The position numbers and the translations under genes were made by a program. From the NCBI GenBank assembly GCA_011389535.1, contig JAABUE010000008.1, forward strand, positions 1 to 41,953: DNA of 41,953 nucleotides, read 5' to 3'. This DNA is from Anaerolineales bacterium (GTDB lineage: Bacteria > Chloroflexota > Anaerolineae > Anaerolineales > Villigracilaceae). The first letter of the stretch is position 1; each line of letters opens with the position of its first letter. The notes beneath the pieces are model-generated. The model searched no databases. It was not told the DNA's origin and saw only the letters and a program-made list of their open reading frames with translations. Positions 27,135 to 35,072 of this stretch are shown piece by piece.

Positions 27135-27158
27135 GTCACGCTTAAAGCGTGACCTACA
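27130..27158. repeat. Short perfect palindrome after hycD
   Basis: TGTAGGTCACGCT and AGCGTGACCTACA are exact reverse complements with a 3-nt gap. The left arm includes the hycD stop codon. No T-run follows and the operon continues, so it is more likely an intercistronic repeat than a terminator. Confidence 0.65.
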
Positions 27159-27187
27159 AATGCGCTTGTAGAAAAAGAGGATATGCT

Positions 27188-28603
27188 ATGCTTGCAATCG
27201 CTACCTTTGGCATCCCCATCCTGGGCTCCATCTTGACATTGCTCGCAGACCGCGTCAATGGCCTGCTGCGCAACGTCCTGGCGGTGTTGACCGTCGCAGC
27301 CACGCTGGCCTGCGCTCTACTGCTCATCCCGATCTCGACTGAAGCAAAGACCGTCATGCTTGGGCCGTCAACTATTCCCGGCTTTGGCTTCAACTTCATT
27401 GTGGACGGGTTGGGCGTGTATGTGGCGGTCATGGCTGCGCTGATCGGATTGCTGATCGTCATCTACTCGGTTGGTTACATGCGTAACTACGAGCACCTGG
27501 GCGAGTACTACTTTTTGGTGGTGCTTTTCCTGGGCGCCATGATGGGATTGGTGCTCTCGGCCAACCTGCTGCTGATCTACATCTTCTGGGAGATCACCGC
27601 TATTTGTTCCTGGCGTTTGATCGGCTTCTTCCGTGACCCGGCCCACCTGCGCAGCGCGGACACGGCTCTGCTGATGACAGTCTTCGGTTCATTTTTCATG
27701 CTGGTCGGCATGGAGATGGTCTGGCACGAGACCGGTACGCTGACTGTGGCCGCCATCCGCGGGCATACCATCAGCGACCTGGCGATGTTCTTCATGTTCA
27801 TCGGCATCCTGGCTAAATCCGCTCAGGTGCCGCTACAGATCTGGCTGCCGGCTGCGGGCGTGGCCCCTTCCCCCGTCACTGCCCTGCTGCACGCAGCGGT
27901 GCTGGTGGTGATCGGCGTCTTCGCCTTTGCGCGCATCTTCATCGGCGCCTTCAACCTGCCGGCAAACTGGCAAACGTATACGTCCATCGTTGCTACGCTG
28001 ACCTTCCTGATCGCCGGTTGCGCGGCGTTGGTGGAAAATAATGCCAAGCGCATCCTGGCTTACTCCACGCTCGGGCAGCTGGCCTACGTCTACCTTGGCT
28101 TTGCCAGCATGACCACCATCGGCATTGTCGGCGGGCTGGTTTTCCTGCTGGCGCACAGCCTGGCGAAAGCGGGGCTGTTCCTGTGCGTGGGCATCATCGA
28201 GCACAAGACCCACACCAAGGACATTCGCGAACTGGGCGGTATGTTCAAAACTATGCCTGTCACGGCGGTAGCCTTCATCCTGTGCGCGCTGACCATCATC
28301 GGCTTCCCACCATCGGCCGGTTTCATCGGCAAGCTGATGATCATCATGGGCGCGCTGCAGGGTGACAAGGTCCTCTTTGCGGCGCTGGCGGTGCTGGGTG
28401 CGTTGCTCAGCCTGGCCTACATGCTGCGCCTGTTCAACGCCGTCTTCCTCGGTCAAAACCCGCGCTGGAAGGACGTTCGGGAGGGTACGCCCGGCATGGT
28501 ACTGACCGTGGTTGCGTTTGCTGTGCTCTCCATTCTGGTTGGACTGGCTGCCACGCCGTTGCTGGATGTGGTCCAGGTGCTGGTCAGCCAGATGACAGGG
28601 TAA
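27188..28603 (+). CDS. Antiporter-like membrane subunit (NuoM/HycC/HyfF type)
   Basis: 471 aa from the ATG at 27188 (AGAGGA about 6 nt upstream); the track's GTG at 27149 lies in the palindrome. Around 14 membrane spans are expected. Proton-path residues of the Mrp/Nuo antiporter family are visible: Glu in YIFWEITAICSW, Lys in AKSAQVPLQIWLP, His in ALLHAAVLV and Lys in HSLAKAGLFLC. It would couple formate-to-hydrogen electron flow to ion translocation. I leave the symbol empty because HycC, HyfD, HyfF and NuoM-like proteins are hard to separate. Confidence 0.88.
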   Translation: MLAIATFGIPILGSILTLLADRVNGLLRNVLAVLTVAATLACALLLIPISTEAKTVMLGPSTIPGFGFNFIVDGLGVYVAVMAALIGLLIVIYSVGYMRNYEHLGEYYFLVVLFLGAMMGLVLSANLLLIYIFWEITAICSWRLIGFFRDPAHLRSADTALLMTVFGSFFMLVGMEMVWHETGTLTVAAIRGHTISDLAMFFMFIGILAKSAQVPLQIWLPAAGVAPSPVTALLHAAVLVVIGVFAFARIFIGAFNLPANWQTYTSIVATLTFLIAGCAALVENNAKRILAYSTLGQLAYVYLGFASMTTIGIVGGLVFLLAHSLAKAGLFLCVGIIEHKTHTKDIRELGGMFKTMPVTAVAFILCALTIIGFPPSAGFIGKLMIIMGALQGDKVLFAALAVLGALLSLAYMLRLFNAVFLGQNPRWKDVREGTPGMVLTVVAFAVLSILVGLAATPLLDVVQVLVSQMTG

Positions 28604-28666
28604 CCCTCACCCCGGCCCCTCATCTCTTCACCCCTCTCCCACTGGGAGAGGGGCCGGGAGTGAGGG
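28604..28666. repeat. C/T-rich palindromic repeat between antiporter genes
   Basis: Nested arms CCCTCAC/GTGAGGG, CCCGGCCCC/GGGGCCGGG and CCCCTCTCCC/GGGAGAGGGG fold into one long hairpin, a repeat type common in many bacterial genomes. Its right end runs into the GGGAGGAGG ribosome site of the next gene, so the repeat supplies or overlaps the initiation signal. Confidence 0.8.
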
Positions 28667-28676
28667 AGGAGGCTTC

Positions 28677-31076
28677 ATGAACACTTTACTTTTCTACTCA
28701 ATCGCCGTGCCCGTCCTCGTTGGGTTGGTCTGCTTGTTGACACGGAAACAGGCCAGGGCCCTGCGTGAAGCGCTGACGGTGCTCACCACGCTTGCCGCGC
28801 TGGCGCTGTCCATTTTTCTGTTCGTCCAGCCCGACCTGTCGGTCTCCATCCGCTGGCTGCAATTAACCCCGAATCTGACCATCGGCTTCGACCTGCGCAC
28901 CTCGGCCTTCGCTCGTTTTGCGCTTCTCACCATCGCTTCCTTTGGCTTTCTGGCAGGACTGTATTCTCTGCACTTCATGCGGGCGCACCCGCGCCACCGC
29001 GAATATTATGCTTACTACCTGATGGCGCTGGGCGTGACGAGCGGCGCAGTGCTGGCGGGTAACCTCATACTGCTGCTGCTCTTCTGGGAAATGCACGGAT
29101 TTCTGCTCTTCCTGATGGCGGGCCTGAACGGGGACTCGGCGCTGCCGGCTTCCTCGCGCACGCTGATGATTGCGGGCGTCGGCGACCTGACGCTGATGCT
29201 AGGCATCGGTCTGCTCTGGACCCAGACCGGCTCGCTGTCCATCGACTGGCTCGCGGCCCAGGCCCTGGCTCCGTCGACCCCGCTGCTCGGGACGGCCTTC
29301 ATAATGATCGTGCTGGGCGCGTTCGCTAAGGGCGGCGTGATGCCGTTGCATACCTGGATCCCGGCCATCTCCACCGAAACGCCTCTGACGGTGATGGGGT
29401 ACTTCACCTCGCTGGACAAGATGCTCGGCTTTTACCTGCTGACGCTGGTGTCGCTGCAAATCTTCGATATTTCCGGTTGGGCGGGCTGGTTGCTGATGAC
29501 GGTCGGCGCGGTGACCCTCATGGGCGGCGTGCTGATGGCCGTCATTCAAAAAGACTTCCGCCGCATGCTGGCCTTCCACTCGGTCTCGCAGGTCGGGTAT
29601 ATGGTCATGGGCATCGGCACGGGCACGCCGCTGGGCGTGATCGGCGGGCTGTTCCACCTGTTGAACATGATTATCGTCAAGGGCAGCCTGTATCTGTGCG
29701 GCGGCTCTGCCCAGTACCGGACCGGTAAAACCGATTTCGACGAAATGGGTGGGTTGGCCAGGGCCATGCCATGGACGTTCGTCTCCACGTTGATCGCCTC
29801 GCTGGCGATCGCGGGCGTGCCGCCACTGAATGCCTTTGTCTCCAAGTGGATGGTCTACCAGGGCATCATCGAGCGCGGCGGGGCAGCATTCCCGCTCTTC
29901 CTGCTCATCGCCATGTTCGGCTCCGCGCTGACTCTGGCATCCTTCATGAAACTGCTCTACTCGATGTTCTGGGGCGACAAACCCGCCGGACAAGGCGAAG
30001 TAAAAGAATCGCCCTGGACGATCACCCTGCCCGTTTTCGTGCTGGGTCTATTTGCGATCGGGTTTGGCGTGTTCTATCGCTGGCCGGTGGACGCACTGCT
30101 GACGCCTATCTTGGGACCGGGAGCGCAAGTCACGGAACTTGGATTGTGGAATTCAGGATTAGCGACAATTTTGTTGGTGGTCAGCCTGGTGATCGGCTTG
30201 GTCATTTACTGGGCCGGCCGGCCGCGCCACAGCGTAGAAGCGGACGTCTTCCTGGGCGGGGAAGCGCTCGATCCTGCGGTCTATCACGTGCCCGGAACCC
30301 ATTTCTATGGCCCGGTCAAGAACATGGACGGTTTAAAGCAGGCTTACGCGATGGCCGACCATGGATCGTTCGATCTTTACCTGCAGGGTTCGTTCCTGAC
30401 CAGGCAGGTCTCTCGCTGGGTCTACAAATACATCGACCAGGCGCTGGCCGATTTCTACCAGGAAGTCATCCCGGCCTTGCTATCCCTGATAGGGGAAATC
30501 CTGCACGTGCTCAACGCGCGCATGGTGTTGACCCATATCCTGTGGGCGCTGTATGCGCTGGGTGGCCTGGCAATCTTATTCATGCCCGGGCAATACGAGC
30601 TGATCACGTTGACGCGTATCATTGCTTGTGTCGGCATGATCGGCTGGGCCTTCCTGGCCTGGGTCGAGACCGACTTGCAACGCATGTTGGTGTTGGCAGC
30701 CACCAGCCAGCTTGGGTTTGTGGTGCTTGGCATCACGCTTTCCTCTGGAGTGGCGCTCTCTTACCTGGCGACAGGCAGTATCGCCCTGCTGGTGTTGTTC
30801 GCTGTCACATACTTTATCCGCCGCAGCCTGCACACCACGGACATCGACCAGATGTCTGGGCTGGCTGGCAAAATGCCGGTCGCCTTTGTCTTCTTCGTGC
30901 TGGCAGCGCTGTGGCTCTCCGGCTTGCCGCCCTTCGGCAGTTTCTTCAGCAAGTTCCGGCTGGGCGTTGCGGCGGGCGAGATCAGCCCGTTCCTGACGAT
31001 TGCCATCACCGGCGCGGCAATATTGACACTGGCGTATTTACTGAGGCCGATCCGTAGTTTCTTGCGGAACGAGTAA
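28677..31076 (+). CDS. Large antiporter-like subunit, NuoL/HyfB-type with extra C-terminal half-antiporter
   Basis: 799 aa. Residues about 1-470 form a complete antiporter-like unit with LLFWEMHGFL, FAKGGVMPLHTWIP and NMIIVKGSLYLCGG. A soluble linker (HVPGTHFYGPVKNMDGLKQA onward) follows. Residues about 610-795 repeat the second half of such a unit (TDLQRMLVLAATSQLGFVVL, TTDIDQMSGLAGKMPVAFVF, LSGLPPFGSFFSKF). In that half the usual lysine-bearing helix reads VTYFIRRSL, so proton-path residues are degenerate. HyfB is about 670 aa, so this is a longer fused version. It ends in TAATG shared with hycI. Confidence 0.85.
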   Translation: MNTLLFYSIAVPVLVGLVCLLTRKQARALREALTVLTTLAALALSIFLFVQPDLSVSIRWLQLTPNLTIGFDLRTSAFARFALLTIASFGFLAGLYSLHFMRAHPRHREYYAYYLMALGVTSGAVLAGNLILLLLFWEMHGFLLFLMAGLNGDSALPASSRTLMIAGVGDLTLMLGIGLLWTQTGSLSIDWLAAQALAPSTPLLGTAFIMIVLGAFAKGGVMPLHTWIPAISTETPLTVMGYFTSLDKMLGFYLLTLVSLQIFDISGWAGWLLMTVGAVTLMGGVLMAVIQKDFRRMLAFHSVSQVGYMVMGIGTGTPLGVIGGLFHLLNMIIVKGSLYLCGGSAQYRTGKTDFDEMGGLARAMPWTFVSTLIASLAIAGVPPLNAFVSKWMVYQGIIERGGAAFPLFLLIAMFGSALTLASFMKLLYSMFWGDKPAGQGEVKESPWTITLPVFVLGLFAIGFGVFYRWPVDALLTPILGPGAQVTELGLWNSGLATILLVVSLVIGLVIYWAGRPRHSVEADVFLGGEALDPAVYHVPGTHFYGPVKNMDGLKQAYAMADHGSFDLYLQGSFLTRQVSRWVYKYIDQALADFYQEVIPALLSLIGEILHVLNARMVLTHILWALYALGGLAILFMPGQYELITLTRIIACVGMIGWAFLAWVETDLQRMLVLAATSQLGFVVLGITLSSGVALSYLATGSIALLVLFAVTYFIRRSLHTTDIDQMSGLAGKMPVAFVFFVLAALWLSGLPPFGSFFSKFRLGVAAGEISPFLTIAITGAAILTLAYLLRPIRSFLRNE

Positions 31077-31558
31077 TGCTCGCCGAATTAAATTCGTATA
31101 TAGAAGGGAAACGCATTCTCCTCCTGGGCGTTGGGAACCGGCTGCGTGGCGACGATGCTGTCGGTTCCCTCTTGGTTGAGCGCCTTCAAGGAAAGGTGAA
31201 CATCCCCTTGATCGATGCCGGGGATGTCCCGGAAAATTATCTGGGTCCCATTGAGGAGGCTGGCGCGGAAGTGGTGCTGGTCGTCGATGCCGTCGACATG
31301 GGGGCGAACGTCGGTGATGTAGCTATTTTCGATATCGAGCAGGTGCAGGGGAAGTCCATCTCCACTCACACGGCCAATTTGGGGCTGCTGTTTAAAGTCA
31401 TTCCATCCGAGAAACGGCCGCAGGTCATCGTGATGGGTATCCAGCCGGGGAACACAGAGCCAGGTCAGGGATTATCGGAGCCATTGCACGCCACAATTGA
31501 GAGCCTGACAACAATACTCGTAGTTTCTCTGAAGGGGAGTACACACGACGAATCTTGA
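31076..31558 (+). CDS. hycI: Hydrogenase maturation endopeptidase (HycI family)
   Basis: 160 aa. GVGNRLRGDDAVG near the N-terminus and VVDAVDMG carry the acidic residues that sense nickel in HycI/HybD peptidases, and HTANLGLL follows. It would remove the C-terminal tail of the HycE-like subunit after CTER once nickel is inserted. It overlaps the antiporter gene by 1 nt and is the last clear gene of the operon. Confidence 0.92.
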   Translation: MLAELNSYIEGKRILLLGVGNRLRGDDAVGSLLVERLQGKVNIPLIDAGDVPENYLGPIEEAGAEVVLVVDAVDMGANVGDVAIFDIEQVQGKSISTHTANLGLLFKVIPSEKRPQVIVMGIQPGNTEPGQGLSEPLHATIESLTTILVVSLKGSTHDES

Positions 31559-31839
31559 TTGCTCTCATTGCGGCGGCAGCGGCAGGATTGAAGAAATCAT
31601 TGAGTACAAAAAAACAGGGATAGTCCACAATTGGGTAACAGTTGTTTCTGCTTCAAAAAATTCGCGCGGTTCGCAATGTGGAAATCCTGGAAAAGTGCGC
31701 GCTGGCCTACCTGCTGGCGATCTGCAGCGAACGCAAGATCAGCAAAATCCCTCTGGCTGTGCGCGAGGTCGCGTTTGCAAAACTACGTCGGGATCAAAAG
31801 AAAATCGAGCAGGGCAAACGTCTCACGAGTGGAGAATAA
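31548..31839 (+). pseudogene. Frameshifted small zinc-ribbon-like gene
   Basis: Starting 8 nt after an AAGGGGAG site, the frame reads ACG then NLDCSHCGGSGRIEEII and VHNWVTVVSASK. At an A6 run (about 31655) the sensible sequence moves by one base to IRAVRNVEILEKCALAYLL and on to LTSGE (31839). Removing one A would join both parts into a protein of about 97 aa with one CxxCGGxG zinc-ribbon motif. The start codon looks mutated from ATG to ACG. It could be a sequencing error or a decayed hydrogenase-linked accessory gene. The track shows only the second part, from 31642. Confidence 0.45.
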
Positions 31840-31846
31840 TAATGAG

Positions 31847-32050
31847 CGAACGCCTCCGTTTGTTACGCTCCGCGAACCCTAATCCCGTCGGGGCCGCCAA
31901 AGTTGATATGAAAGAACCGAGTAGAAATACTCGGTTCTTTTGTTATTTAATGCCAATTTTAGCCTTAGAATTGGCTTATCTCCTTGTTACGCTCCGCGAG
32001 TTAAATAGAAAGTTGTTTTTTATCGGGATCGCGGTTAGGCATATCTATTG
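31847..32050 (+). repeat. Structured 204-bp repeat, copy 2
   Basis: Same order as 19-220: the GTTACGCTCCGCGAACCC block, hairpin AAAGAACCGAGTA/TACTCGGTTCTTT with a GAAA loop, hairpin GCCAATT/AATTGGC, a second GTTACGCTCCGCGAG, and a TATCGG..CGCG..TT.GGC tail. In the first stem an A-T pair of copy 1 is G-C here, a compensatory change. An ORF (MSERLRLLRSANPNPVGAAKV) opens at its start, but its end is just the hairpin translated. Confidence 0.7.
31911..31940. terminator. Terminator-like hairpin in repeat copy 2
   Basis: AAAGAACCGAGTA and TACTCGGTTCTTT form 13 perfect pairs closed by a GAAA tetraloop, followed by TTGTTATTT. It would stop read-through from the hydrogenlyase operon before the LuxR-type regulator. 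Confidence 0.6.
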
Positions 32051-32125
32051 TAGGCCGGCAACATAGAATCTCAGATCAGAGAATATAACTCTTCATCAGG
32101 CATTCCATCCTGTTTTTGGCAACTG

Positions 32126-32148
32126 GCGGTATATTTGATGGATACCGC
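32126..32148. promoter_or_regulatory. Dyad upstream of the LuxR-type regulator
   Basis: GCGGTAT and ATACCGC are perfect complements 9 nt apart, centred about 49 nt before the predicted leaderless start at 32186. The position suits an activator or autoregulatory operator. Apart from this dyad and the -10 box I see nothing in 32051-32185. Confidence 0.45.
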
Positions 32149-32173
32149 ATAGAGCAGGTTTTGCATACATGTT

Positions 32174-32179
32174 TATAAT
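32174..32179 (+). promoter_or_regulatory. -10 box of the LuxR-type regulator, leaderless
   Basis: TATAAT ends 6 nt before the ATG at 32186, so the message should start at the initiation codon. There is no ribosome site and no clear -35. The 16 nt TTATAATTGATCTATG are repeated exactly at 38501-38516. Confidence 0.6.
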
Positions 32180-32185
32180 TGATCT

Positions 32186-34909
32186 ATGGCTGCACCAATT
32201 TTAGCTACTAAACTTTACGCGCCCCCGCCCCGGGTTAAAGTTGTCCTCCGCCCGCGCCTGATCGATCGCTTGAACGAGGGTTTGGCGATGGGTTGCAAAC
32301 TGACGCTCATCTCCGCTTCCGCCGGCTTTGGCAAGACCACCCTGGTCGGCGAGTGGATTGCCAGTTGTGGCAGGCCGGTTGCGTGGTTGTCGCTGGATGA
32401 AGGGGACAACGATCCGGTGCGTTTCATCTCTTACCTGGTAGCGGCATTACAAACCGTCAAGGCGGGAATTGGTGAGGGGGTGTTGGCTGCAATCCAATCC
32501 CCTCAGCCGCCGCAAGCCGAAGTAATTTTGACGGCACTGCTCAACGAAATTTCCATTATCCCCGAGCACTTTCTCCTCATCCTTGACGACTATCACGCGC
32601 TTGATTCCCAAGCAGTTGATCAAGCCCTGGCCTTCCTGGTCGAACACCAGCCGCCGCAGATGCATCTGGTCATCGCCAGTCGTGAAGACCCACCCCTGCC
32701 CCTGGCGCGTCTACGCGCCCGCGGCCAACTCACCGAGCTGCGCGCTGCCGACCTGCGTTTCACTCCTACAGAGGCTGCCGACTTCCTCAACCGGATGATG
32801 GGATTAAACCTTTCCGAAGCCGAGATTACCGCTCTGGAAGCCCGCACCGAAGGCTGGATCGCCGGTTTGCAAATGGCCGCTCTCTCCATGCAGGGGCAAT
32901 CCGATCCCGCCAAGTTCATTCAATCCTTCACCGGCAGCCACCGCTTTGTGTTGGACTACCTGCTTGAGGAGGTTTTGCAGCGCCAGCCCGTCAAGGTTCA
33001 GACTTTTCTGCTGCACACATCCATCCTTGACCGCCTGTGCGGGCCGCTGTGTGACGCTGTTTTGGAATCTCCCTCTGCTTCCGGGCAGGAAACTCTGGAA
33101 TATCTCGAGCGCGCCAACCTGTTTATCGTCCCCCTGGACAATGAGCGGCGCTGGTACCGCTACCACCATCTTTTTGGAGAATTGCTGCGCCAGCGGCTTG
33201 GCAAGCCAAAGGAACTTCCTGACTATCACCTGCGTGCCAGCGTTTGGTATGAGGCCAACGGCGACCTGGTCGAAGCCTTCCACCACGCCCTTGCGGCTGG
33301 CGATTTTGAGCGAGCAGCGCGCCTGGCCGAAGTGGCCTGGCAGGGCATGGATCGCAGTTTCCAGACCGCTGCCTGGCTTGGCTGGGTGAAAAAACTACCC
33401 AATGCGGTAGTTTGCTCCAGGCCCAGGTTATGTATGCAGCTTGGATGGGCCTTTTCGGATGTCGGAGACCTGGAATCGAGTGAAACCTACCTGCAAAACG
33501 CAGAGCGCGCCCAGGCTGGCGCGATGGATCAGGATGAGTCAAAGTCCTTGCCGGGGACCATTGCCCTGATCCGCGCCGGCAACGCCCAGATACTGGGGGA
33601 CCTGGCCGAAACGGTGAAATACGCCGAGCTGTCTATTCAGCTCATTCCCGAGGACGATAGTTACCTCCGCGCCTCGGCCGCCATCACACTGGGATTTACC
33701 CAATGGGCCACCGGTAATCTGGAAGCATCCCTGCGAGCCATGAACGCCTGGATGGAGGATATGCAACGATTGGGCAACCAGGTGTTTGTGATTGCCAGCG
33801 CCTTTGCCGTGGCTGATATGCAGGTGATATTGGGTCACCTGGGTGAAGCCGAAAAGGCCCTCCGGCAGGCCATCCAACAAGCCGTTGCGCAGGGGCAGGA
33901 GGCAGAGTCTGTGACCGCCCATCATCACCTGGGGTTGGCCCTGCTGGCTCACGAACGGGGCGATGATGCGGCTACAACGGAGCATCTGCAAACCGCCGCT
34001 GATCTGGGCCAACGCACCACCCTGGTGGACTGGTCTCACCGCTGGAACCTGGCCCAGGCCCGGCTCAAAGAATCCGCCGGGGAGTGGGATGCGGCGCTCG
34101 AATTGATTGATGAGGCCAGGCGGGTCTACGTCAAAAACCCGGTTCCCATCCTGCAACCGGTCGAAGCCCACAAGGCGCGGGTCCATCTCAAACAAGGACG
34201 GCTGGATAAGGCTCAAGCCTGGGTGAGGGAGCGGAGTATTTCAACGGGGGATGAGGTCCGCTACCTGGACGAGTACGAACATCTCACCCTGGCCCGAGTG
34301 CGACTGGCCGAAGGTTCCTTCGCCGGGGTCGGCGATTTGCTGGAACGCCTGCTGGCATTGGCAGAAACGCAAAAACGGACAGGGAGCGTGATCGAAATCC
34401 TGCTGACACAGGCGCTTGTCCATCAGGCGCAGAGCAACCAGCCCCAGGCCCTTACCGCGCTGGAACGCGCCCTGGCGTTGGCTGAGCCAGAGGGCTACCT
34501 GCGCATTTTTGTGGATGATGGCGAAGCGATGCGATTGTTGCTGTTGGATTTCCGATCGATGATTGAAAAACAGGGACGCTCTAACATTCACCCCCTGTTC
34601 AGTTATCTAAATAGACTTCTGGCTGCTTTCCCGGAATCGATGGAAGTCATGCCTCAATCCAAAATCGCAAGTCCAAAACACTTGCACCTGGCGCAAGTGC
34701 AGGTGTCGAAAATGATTGAACCTTTGAGCGAACGCGAGCTGGAAGTGCTCAAGCTGCTGCGAAGCGAATTAAGCGGCCCAGAAATTGCCCAACAACTGAT
34801 CGTGTCGCTCAACACCTTGCGCACCCACACCAAAAACATTTTCAACAAACTGGGGGTCAACAACCGCCGGGCGGCCATCCGCCGCGCCGAGGAACTCGAT
34901 CTATTCTAG
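32186..34909 (+). CDS. MalT/LAL-type LuxR-family transcriptional regulator (STAND ATPase)
   Basis: 907 aa, typical for this class. The N-terminal NTPase domain has Walker A SASAGFGKTTL and Walker B FLLILDDYHAL, followed by a winged-helix region. A long TPR-like helical array (about residues 350-800) is likely the inducer-sensing part. The C-terminal LuxR helix-turn-helix reads LSERELEVLKLL...EIAQQLIVSLNTLRTHTKNIFNKLGV. These proteins oligomerise on ligand and ATP binding and activate promoters. The target is unknown; downstream membrane-protein and reductase genes are candidates. A strong terminator follows the stop. Confidence 0.92.
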   Translation: MAAPILATKLYAPPPRVKVVLRPRLIDRLNEGLAMGCKLTLISASAGFGKTTLVGEWIASCGRPVAWLSLDEGDNDPVRFISYLVAALQTVKAGIGEGVLAAIQSPQPPQAEVILTALLNEISIIPEHFLLILDDYHALDSQAVDQALAFLVEHQPPQMHLVIASREDPPLPLARLRARGQLTELRAADLRFTPTEAADFLNRMMGLNLSEAEITALEARTEGWIAGLQMAALSMQGQSDPAKFIQSFTGSHRFVLDYLLEEVLQRQPVKVQTFLLHTSILDRLCGPLCDAVLESPSASGQETLEYLERANLFIVPLDNERRWYRYHHLFGELLRQRLGKPKELPDYHLRASVWYEANGDLVEAFHHALAAGDFERAARLAEVAWQGMDRSFQTAAWLGWVKKLPNAVVCSRPRLCMQLGWAFSDVGDLESSETYLQNAERAQAGAMDQDESKSLPGTIALIRAGNAQILGDLAETVKYAELSIQLIPEDDSYLRASAAITLGFTQWATGNLEASLRAMNAWMEDMQRLGNQVFVIASAFAVADMQVILGHLGEAEKALRQAIQQAVAQGQEAESVTAHHHLGLALLAHERGDDAATTEHLQTAADLGQRTTLVDWSHRWNLAQARLKESAGEWDAALELIDEARRVYVKNPVPILQPVEAHKARVHLKQGRLDKAQAWVRERSISTGDEVRYLDEYEHLTLARVRLAEGSFAGVGDLLERLLALAETQKRTGSVIEILLTQALVHQAQSNQPQALTALERALALAEPEGYLRIFVDDGEAMRLLLLDFRSMIEKQGRSNIHPLFSYLNRLLAAFPESMEVMPQSKIASPKHLHLAQVQVSKMIEPLSERELEVLKLLRSELSGPEIAQQLIVSLNTLRTHTKNIFNKLGVNNRRAAIRRAEELDLF

Positions 34910-34932
34910 TGGGCTCGAAATTACCAACCCCG

Positions 34933-34977
34933 GCCCCGGCAGGTGTCACAAACCACCTGCCGGGGCTTTTTTGTTTT
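34933..34977 (+). terminator. Rho-independent terminator after the LuxR-type regulator
   Basis: GCCCCGGCAGGTG and CACCTGCCGGGGC form 13 perfect G/C-rich pairs with an 8-nt loop, followed directly by TTTTTTGTTTT. Confidence 0.93.
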
Positions 34978-34986
34978 CCACCATTA

Positions 34987-35016
34987 ATCACCACATCAAT
35001 CACATCATGTGGTGAT
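34987..35016. promoter_or_regulatory. Inverted repeat upstream of the gene at 35073
   Basis: ATCACCACAT (34987-34996) and ATGTGGTGAT (35007-35016) are perfect 10-bp arms spaced by 10 nt, so their centres are two helical turns apart. That geometry fits a dimeric regulator site, possibly for the LuxR-type protein encoded just before it. Confidence 0.55.
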
Positions 35017-35072
35017 GACGCCTCACCACCTCGGGCGGTATCCTATGGGCAGATCAACCACGAGAGAAAAAC

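Noticed and set aside
29771-31057. 428-aa plus-strand ORF within the large antiporter gene
   Set aside because: Out-of-frame shadow rich in Arg, Gly and Ala; the overlapping 799-aa frame has clear membrane and family features.
31695-32066. 123-aa ORF spanning the zinc-ribbon remnant and repeat copy 2
   Set aside because: Out of frame with the sensible remnant reading and built partly from hairpin sequence.
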